Below are positions 60,627 to 64,000 of a stretch of DNA of 64,000 nucleotides, piece after piece (the stretch's first letter is position 1; each line of letters starts with the position of its first letter). Under the pieces are notes generated by a model. The model did not search any database, was not told the DNA's origin, and saw nothing but the letters and a program-made list of their open reading frames with translations. Source of the stretch: Clostridia bacterium (GTDB lineage Bacteria; Bacillota; Clostridia; Lachnospirales; Lachnospiraceae); the NCBI GenBank assembly GCA_910575625.1, contig CAJTFD010000004.1:186001-250000 (forward strand), read 5' to 3'. A program made the position numbers and the translations under genes.

Positions 60627-61433
60627 ATGAAGATAGGAAATAAGATATTTGATACAAAACAGAAATGTTACATCATGGGGATCTTAAATGTGACGCCGGA
60701 TTCTTTTTCCGACGGCGGGAAATGGGATTCGCTGGATAAAGCCCTCAGACATACCGAGGAGATGATCGGGGAGGGGGCTGACATCATCGATATAGGAGGT
60801 GAATCCACAAGGCCGGGCCATGTGCAGATCACAGACCAGGAGGAGATCGACCGGGTGGTGCCGGTGATCGAGGCGGTGCGCAGCCGGTTTGACATCCCCA
60901 TCTCTGTGGACACATATAAGAGTAAAGTGGCCCAGGCGGCGATCGGGGCAGGCGCTGATCTGCTCAATGATATCTGGGGCCTTAAATACGACCCGGATAT
61001 GGCAAAAGTGGTGGCCCAGGCGGGTGTTGCCTGCTGTCTGATGCATAACCGGGAGAAACCGGAATATGGCAATTTCATGACCGAATTCCTCCAGGATCTG
61101 GGTGAGTCTGTGCGGATCGCGGAGGCGGCCGGCATCGCGGAGGATAAGATCATCTTAGATCCGGGCGTTGGCTTTGGGAAGACGTACGAGATGAACCTGG
61201 AGGTGATCCGGGAGATCCACCAGATGCACCAGTATGGATATCCCGTCCTTTTGGGTACGTCCAACAAATCCGTGATCGGAAATGCGCTGGATCTGCCCAC
61301 GGGAGAACGGCTGGAGGGGACCCTGGCCACCACGGTGATCGGGGTCATGAACCAATGCGCCTTTGTCCGTGTGCATCAGGTCCGGGAAAACAGACGGGTG
61401 ATACAGATGACAGAGGCGATCATGGGAAGGTAG
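60627..61433 (+). CDS. folP: dihydropteroate synthase
   Basis: FolP condenses hydroxymethyl-dihydropterin pyrophosphate with p-aminobenzoate and is the sulfonamide target. The 268-aa protein has GILNVTPDSFSDGGKW, DIIDIGGESTRPG, SVDTYKSKVAQAA, LLNDIWGL (variant of NDV), and DPGVGFGKTYEMN. The 16-20 bp between AAGGAGAG and the ATG is longer than usual. It overlaps nothing; folBK follows 3 bp later. Confidence 0.96.
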   Translation: MKIGNKIFDTKQKCYIMGILNVTPDSFSDGGKWDSLDKALRHTEEMIGEGADIIDIGGESTRPGHVQITDQEEIDRVVPVIEAVRSRFDIPISVDTYKSKVAQAAIGAGADLLNDIWGLKYDPDMAKVVAQAGVACCLMHNREKPEYGNFMTEFLQDLGESVRIAEAAGIAEDKIILDPGVGFGKTYEMNLEVIREIHQMHQYGYPVLLGTSNKSVIGNALDLPTGERLEGTLATTVIGVMNQCAFVRVHQVRENRRVIQMTEAIMGR

Positions 61434-61436
61434 AAA

Positions 61437-62264
61437 ATGGACAGGATCTATATCAAAAGACTGGAGTTTTTTGCAAAACATGGCGTGTTCCAGGAGGAGA
61501 ATGTCCTGGGACAGAAATTCCTCATCTCAGCGGTGCTGCACACGGACATCCGGGAGGCGGGGAAGACAGATGATCTGACCAAGTCCATCCATTACGGGGA
61601 TGTGAGCCATATGATGAAAGAGTATCTGGAGAGCCATACGTTTGCATTGCTGGAACGGGCGGTGGAGACGCTGGCAGAGAAGATGCTCCTGGAGATCCCC
61701 GGCCTGCAGGAAGTGGAACTGGAGATGGAAAAACCCTGGGCGCCGATCGGTCTGCATCTGGAGACGGTATCGGTGGCGGTCAGGCGCAAGTGGCACCGGG
61801 CGTACATCGCGCTGGGTTCAAATATGGGGCAGCGGGAGGGATACATGCAGATGGCTGTGGATGAGATAGGCGCGATCCGCGGCTGTGAGGTGGAGAAAGT
61901 CTCTTCTTTTGTCCGCACTGCGCCCTACGGGGGTGTGGAACAGGAGGATTTCTTAAACGGCTGTATGCAGATCCGCACACTCTTTACGCCCAGGGAGCTT
62001 TTGGAGGCGCTCCAGGCGATCGAACAAAAAGCCGGACGGGAGAGGAAGATCCATTGGGGTCCTCGGACGCTGGATCTGGATATCATCTTCTATGACCGGG
62101 AGGTGATCGAGGAGGAGGATCTGCAGATCCCCCATGTGGAGATGGCTAAGAGGGATTTCGTCCTGCTCCCTCTGCGGGAGATCGCGCCCTGGCTGCGCCA
62201 CCCGATCACAGGCAAGAGCGTGGGCGAGATGGCGGAAGAGCTGACACAGCATTATGTTATGTAA
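61437..62264 (+). CDS. folK: FolB-FolK fusion (aldolase + pyrophosphokinase)
   Basis: This is a two-domain 275-aa protein. Residues about 1-118 are dihydroneopterin aldolase (RIYIKRLEFFAKHGVFQEEN, ALLERAVETLAEKML, KPWAPIGLHLETVSV). Residues about 119-275 are 6-hydroxymethyl-dihydropterin pyrophosphokinase (YIALGSNMGQREGYM, GPRTLDLDIIFYD, IPHVEMAKRDFVLLPLREIAP). Together they carry out the two steps before FolP. The fusion is common in Clostridia. It is last in the operon. Confidence 0.96.
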   Translation: MDRIYIKRLEFFAKHGVFQEENVLGQKFLISAVLHTDIREAGKTDDLTKSIHYGDVSHMMKEYLESHTFALLERAVETLAEKMLLEIPGLQEVELEMEKPWAPIGLHLETVSVAVRRKWHRAYIALGSNMGQREGYMQMAVDEIGAIRGCEVEKVSSFVRTAPYGGVEQEDFLNGCMQIRTLFTPRELLEALQAIEQKAGRERKIHWGPRTLDLDIIFYDREVIEEEDLQIPHVEMAKRDFVLLPLREIAPWLRHPITGKSVGEMAEELTQHYVM

Positions 62265-62267
62265 TGT

Positions 62268-62300
62268 GAGGCCGCCTGTTTGATCTTGTATGGCAGCCTC
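62268..62300 (+). terminator. hairpin after folBK
   Basis: GAGGCCGCC (62268-62276) pairs with GGCAGCCTC (62292-62300), with one mismatch. There is no T-run, so it is at best a weak terminator. Confidence 0.35.
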
Positions 62301-62349
62301 GTCAAGGGGAGGATAAAAAGTATTTTTGTATTCATTGGAGGGGATTCCA

Positions 62350-62412
62350 ATGAATGATTATAGTATTGCCGGATATGGGAAGATCATACAGGTTTTTTTA
62401 AAATTCATTTAA
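62350..62412 (+). CDS. possible 20-residue peptide with RBS in a hairpin
   Basis: ATG at 62350 opens MNDYSIAGYGKIIQVFLKFI and a TAA. GGAGGGG (62337-62343) is ideally placed. The site and start lie inside a perfect hairpin, TTCATTGGA (62331-62339) with TCCAATGAA (62346-62354), that would hide them. It may be a regulatory leader, a relic of a deleted gene, or chance. Confidence 0.3.
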   Translation: MNDYSIAGYGKIIQVFLKFI

Positions 62413-62445
62413 GAGCCATTTTAAATGTGTTCTGGGAGGAAAGAT

Positions 62446-63129
62446 ATGCGTTATGAGATAAAAGGAGAGACACTGCCAGTGGTGATCTGTCATCTGGAGT
62501 CGGGTGAGTCCATGATCACGGAGAGCGGAGGGATGGCGTGGATGTCTCCGAACATGAATATGGAGACCACCTCCGGCGGCGGGGTCGGCAAAGCCCTGGG
62601 CCGGATGTTCTCGGGGGACACGCTCTTTATCAACCGCTATACGGCGATGGGAGGAAATGGGCTGATCGCGTTTGCATCCAGTTTCCCGGGGTCGGTGAAG
62701 CCTTTTACGGTGGGGCCCGGACAGGAGTATATCCTGCAGAAGAGTGCGTTTCTGGCCAGTGAGATCAGTGTGGACTTGAGCGTCCATTTTCATAAGAAAT
62801 TCAGCTCTGGGTTATTTGGCGGGGAGGGTTTTATCCTGCAGAAGCTCAGCGGCAGCGGCATCGCTTTCGCGGAGTTTGACGGACATGTGGTGGAGTATGA
62901 TCTCTCAGCCGGACAGCAGATCGTGGTGGATACGGGACATCTGGCGGCTATGTCGGCCACCTGTACCATGGAGATACAGACGGTGCCGGGGCTGAAGAAT
63001 AAGTTATTCGGCGGGGAAGGCTTTTTTAATACGGTGATCACCGGGCCGGGGCATGTGTGGCTGCAGACCATGCCGATCAGCAATGTGGCCGGGGCGCTGC
63101 GGCCGTATCTGCCGACCGGAAGTAATTAA
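62446..63129 (+). CDS. AIM24/TIGR00266 family protein
   Basis: This 227-aa all-beta protein is of the AIM24 (TIGR00266) family. Family blocks include MITESGGMAWMSPNMNMETTSGG, EGFILQKLSGSGIAFAEFDGHVVEYDL and TGHLAAM with GLKNKLFGGEGFFNTVITGPGHVWLQTMP near the end. The family has no clear biochemical role and is found in bacteria and mitochondria. GGGAGGAAAGAT precedes the ATG at 62446. A strong terminator follows. Confidence 0.92.
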   Translation: MRYEIKGETLPVVICHLESGESMITESGGMAWMSPNMNMETTSGGGVGKALGRMFSGDTLFINRYTAMGGNGLIAFASSFPGSVKPFTVGPGQEYILQKSAFLASEISVDLSVHFHKKFSSGLFGGEGFILQKLSGSGIAFAEFDGHVVEYDLSAGQQIVVDTGHLAAMSATCTMEIQTVPGLKNKLFGGEGFFNTVITGPGHVWLQTMPISNVAGALRPYLPTGSN

Positions 63130-63155
63130 AAGGATGGATCATCCAGACGTGCTGC

Positions 63156-63197
63156 AAGGCATCCACTTAAGTGTTAGAGAGTGGATGCCTTTTTTTC
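63156..63197 (+). terminator. strong intrinsic terminator after the AIM24 gene
   Basis: AAGGCATCCACT (63156-63167) pairs with AGTGGATGCCTT (63180-63191), followed by TTTTT. Confidence 0.95.
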
Positions 63198-63242
63198 TGG
63201 TGGAGACTGTCCGTCAAAAGATAGGAAAGGGATCGGTCAAAT

Positions 63243-64000
63243 ATGGATATAACAGTTGGAGTCATTGTATATGCGCTTTCTCTGGATACTACGATCCGTA
63301 CGAATATAGATCTGGACAATGATCTTCCGATAGAGGCATACGAAATGTGGGCCCAGGGGATCCCCCGCAGCAATGTCCTGTATATCATAGATAAGGACAG
63401 GCTCTTGCAGACCCGGGCCATCTGGAGGAAAAAATTTGTCATCTGTAACGGATGGTTAAAGGACGATGCGTTTAAGGACCAGGAACTTTACTGGATCTCG
63501 GTGTCAGAGAGCATCACGCTCTACGAGCTTGCGGGGCTTGTGCAGCGTGTCTTTTATCAATATTTCCAATGGTATATAAGGTTGGAGACGTTGATCCGGA
63601 AGAAGGAGAGCCTGAGCAGCATGCTGGAGACGCTGCGCGAGACGTACAGGATCATAAGCTGCATCGCGACGGAATCGATGGAGATCATTGGGATCTGTTC
63701 TGATTTTGAGGGATCTAATACATGGGTGGATCAGGGGAAGAGGACGACCCTGCCCATGGTCAATGATCTGGTGGCGGATGTGGACTTTCGTGATTCAGCG
63801 GTGTACGATGATGTGTTCCTTTATCAGAATATCGATCAGGAATGGTATTACTGTTACAATTTTAAGATCGACGGTCAATACCGGGCGCGTCTGGTCGCCA
63901 ATGCGGAAAGCCATCAGAAGACCCATGGGGTGCAAAAGCTGATCCATGACCTTGGGATGTGTATCGCGGATGTCTATGAGGAGCATTACAGCCAGGAGCC
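63243..64000 (+). CDS. N-terminal part of a probable PucR/CdaR-like regulator
   Basis: An ATG at 63243 after GGAAAGGG opens a frame with no stop to the right edge, 252 codons so far. It reads MDITVGVIVYALSLDTTIRT, then NVLYIIDKDRLLQTRAIWRK, SVSESITLYELAGLVQRVFY and ESLSSMLETLRETYRIISCI. The first 100 residues resemble the purine-catabolism (PucR) sensor domain; then a coiled-coil-like helix and a GAF-like region follow. A C-terminal PucR-type helix-turn-helix would lie beyond the window. Function is a guess from this layout. Confidence 0.6.
   Translation, partial: MDITVGVIVYALSLDTTIRTNIDLDNDLPIEAYEMWAQGIPRSNVLYIIDKDRLLQTRAIWRKKFVICNGWLKDDAFKDQELYWISVSESITLYELAGLVQRVFYQYFQWYIRLETLIRKKESLSSMLETLRETYRIISCIATESMEIIGICSDFEGSNTWVDQGKRTTLPMVNDLVADVDFRDSAVYDDVFLYQNIDQEWYYCYNFKIDGQYRARLVANAESHQKTHGVQKLIHDLGMCIADVYEEHYSQE

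Overview
The window is a contiguous, gene-dense bacterial chromosome segment. It most likely comes from a spore-forming, motile, fermentative member of the Lachnospiraceae (Clostridia). The supporting evidence is the classic spoIVB-spo0A pair at the left edge, CotF-like coat genes, two chemotaxis transducers, Pta-AckA acetate fermentation, a minimal SufC-SufB pair, a corrinoid/methyltetrahydrofolate methyl-transfer module, a T-box before pheST and a THF-type riboswitch before folE. Start codons carry strong AGGAGG-type ribosome binding sites. I saw no rRNA, CRISPR array, intact insertion sequence or prophage. This placement rests on gene content only.

Layout. 1-6.3 kb: spoIVB (3' part), spo0A, glgA, two CotF-like genes bracketed by two related ~160-bp palindromic elements, an ACT-domain gene, and an AT-richer AAA ATPase + TOPRIM-like pair that looks like a candidate defence module. 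6.4-13.4 kb: degV, argS, larC, a nitroreductase, an 8-oxoguanine glycosylase, a DUF3783 gene and a convergent MalY/PatB-type aminotransferase. 13.5-18.6 kb: a FIST sensor gene with a soluble chemotaxis transducer, sufCB, a broken unidentified gene and a DUF3879-like gene. 19-24.5 kb: tRNA-Leu(CAA), rmlBAC and a Wzm/Wzt polysaccharide exporter whose permease carries an extra N-terminal domain. 24.5-31 kb: a membrane chemotaxis receptor, T-box, a third palindromic element, pheST and a histidine phosphatase. 31-35 kb (minus strand): a methyltransferase, two corrinoid proteins and a PocR/AraC regulator. 35-42 kb: queA, aroK, a secreted metallo-beta-lactamase-fold protein with choline-binding-type repeats, and a DUF2142 membrane protein. 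42-49.3 kb: a zinc-finger anti-sigma-like gene, polA, coaE, a WalJ-type hydrolase, an ACT gene, a PFL/UPF0210 gene and convergent tmcAL. 49.3-52 kb: gene fragments around a truncated palindromic arm, then pta-ackA. 52-57.7 kb: a LytTR/GHKL two-component pair, a protein without a clear start, and two diguanylate cyclases. 58-64 kb: a sugar isomerase-like gene, an HPr-like gene, the riboswitch-led folE-HD-folP-folBK operon, an AIM24 gene and the start of a probable PucR-like regulator cut by the window edge.

The points most worth following up are the palindromic element family (three complete copies and one truncated copy), the AAA-TOPRIM pair, the orphan corrinoid module with no visible substrate methyltransferase, the fused-domain exporter permease, and the HD protein sitting where the folate pathway needs a pyrophosphatase.
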